Of a stretch of 21,301 nt of DNA, positions 20,566 through 21,301 are shown piece by piece (the stretch's first letter is position 1; every line of letters begins with the position of its first letter). This DNA is from Cylindrodendrum hubeiense (Eukaryota > Ascomycota > Sordariomycetes > Hypocreales > Nectriaceae). The translations under genes and the position numbers were made by a program. The stretch lies in assembly GCA_014621425.1 (NCBI GenBank), contig JAANBB010000586.1, forward strand, positions 1 to 21,301, read 5' to 3'. Under the pieces are notes generated by a model, which did not search any database, had not been told where the DNA came from, and was given only the letters and a program-made list of their open reading frames with translations.

Positions 20566-21024
20566 AAGCGACATGATTATTCAGGCGCGAGGAGCATGGC
20601 ATATAATTAGAGAGTGCGGCTCCGGACACTGGGTTGCCAGTGTCCATTATACAGGCGACACTGTAGACATTTTTGAAAGATTTGGATCATGGAGTCTAGG
20701 TTGCTTTAGATGGGTTTCGCGCATATCCGGGAGCGTCGGGGAAGTTTGGGCTTGGCTAGCCGCGACCGAATCCGTCGGCAGAGTCGTGTGGGTTCCTGAT
20801 GATCCCATCGCCAATACGTCACCACAGAGAAAAGTCAAGCAATAGCACAAGTCATGCCAGTCAATTATCCACGTTTACTATTCCTACAGTTTGACGTCGA
20901 TACGAGTTCATCTCGATGACCACGAGTCGTAGGCCGAGATATCACCCAACACGAATCAGACGTGTCATTCATATTATACACCAATTCCTCCATCCGCCTT
21001 CATTGTTCCACTCATCGACGGGCT
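20566..21024. other. Convergent 3' region between PXR1 and the right-edge gene
   Basis: 459 bases expected to contain both 3' UTRs. The PXR1 exon-2 frame continues open through intron 2 to 20845, and a 67-codon frame on the other strand (20647-20850) overlaps it. Neither has recognisable domains. The part after 20870 is AT-rich, with TTATATT-like polyadenylation-style sequence. Confidence 0.5.
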
Positions 21025-21301
21025 TTATTTGCCAGCGTTCTTGCCAAAGTTGCTAAGTGGAGTCTCGGTGTTAGCAACGTACTTCATCCCAGGATGCAAT
21101 GGGGAGGTTGTGATGTGAGATGAAAAGGGGAGCAATTGATGACATACTTGTGGAAGAACTGGCTGAAGATGCCGCCCTTGGGTTCCTGGTCGGACATGCT
21201 GGCACGACGGGCGGTGTTGGCATCGGAGCCGCGCTTCTGCTGGTGTAGACTGGCGAAGGCGGGCATGAAGCTGGAGCTCTGGCGACGGGGGTCAGTGGTG
21301 A
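21025..21301 (-). CDS. 3' end of a small Ser/Arg-rich protein of unknown function (partial)
   Basis: The last two exons are visible: 21301-21148 (open through the window edge) and 21052-21025, joined by intron 21053-21147 (GTATGT donor, CTTAG acceptor). They give 59 residues ending NNFGKNAGK. The part at the edge reads TTDPRRQSSSFMPAFASLHQ, followed by RRASMSDQEPKGGIFSQFF. It resembles a class of short ascomycete proteins built from QKR..., ARRASM... and PKGG motifs, with RRxS sites that look like protein-kinase A targets; I cannot name the family with certainty. The internal ATG at 21266 is probably not the start, because the frame continues upstream with similar composition. Function unknown. 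Confidence 0.7.

Overview
The window is a piece of a filamentous ascomycete genome (Pezizomycotina, most likely Sordariomycetes; the exact taxon is an inference). The genes have short introns of about 50-110 bp with fungal GTANGT-type donors, CTAAC/CTGAC branch sites and (C/T)AG acceptors. Their products are recognisable eukaryotic housekeeping proteins, and the intergenic regions are long with pyrimidine-rich leaders. I see no tRNA, rRNA, CRISPR array, intact transposon or bacterial-style operon.

Layout, left to right. 1-2900 is gene-poor; it starts with a polypurine tract that may be the leader of a gene leaving the left edge, and ends with the promoter of an RRM protein. 2901-3932 (+) encodes an RBM42-like RNA-binding protein. 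Convergent to it, 4443-6502 (-) encodes a triose-phosphate-transporter-family membrane protein (YMD8/SLC35C2-like, 3 exons). 6503-9483 has no intact gene. It contains short tandem repeats and, on the minus strand between about 8256 and 9450, several coding-like blocks interrupted by stops and a frame break, which look like one or two decayed genes of unknown family.

9484-11935 (+) encodes a 681-residue intracellular GH15 glucoamylase/trehalase-like hydrolase from eight exons, one only 24 nt long. Convergent to it, 12129-14665 (-) is the molybdenum cofactor sulfurase (hxB/MOCOS, 826 aa, 2 exons). A 1.3-kb divergent promoter separates it from 15999-18812 (+), an ARS2/SERRATE homologue (882 aa, 3 exons) whose leader carries two small uORFs. 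19338-20565 (+) is PXR1/PINX1 (369 aa, 3 exons, G-patch). At the right edge, 21025->21301 (-) is the 3' end of a small conserved-looking protein of unknown function.

The genes do not form a pathway. Three of them (RBM42-like, ARS2, PXR1) act in RNA processing, but each is a general housekeeping factor. All exon models were derived by hand from splice signals, reading frame and family motifs. I do not see a convincing new multi-gene system; the most unusual parts are the decayed minus-strand locus at 8.25-9.45 kb, the GH15 micro-exon, and the open reading frame running through the last PXR1 intron and past its stop.
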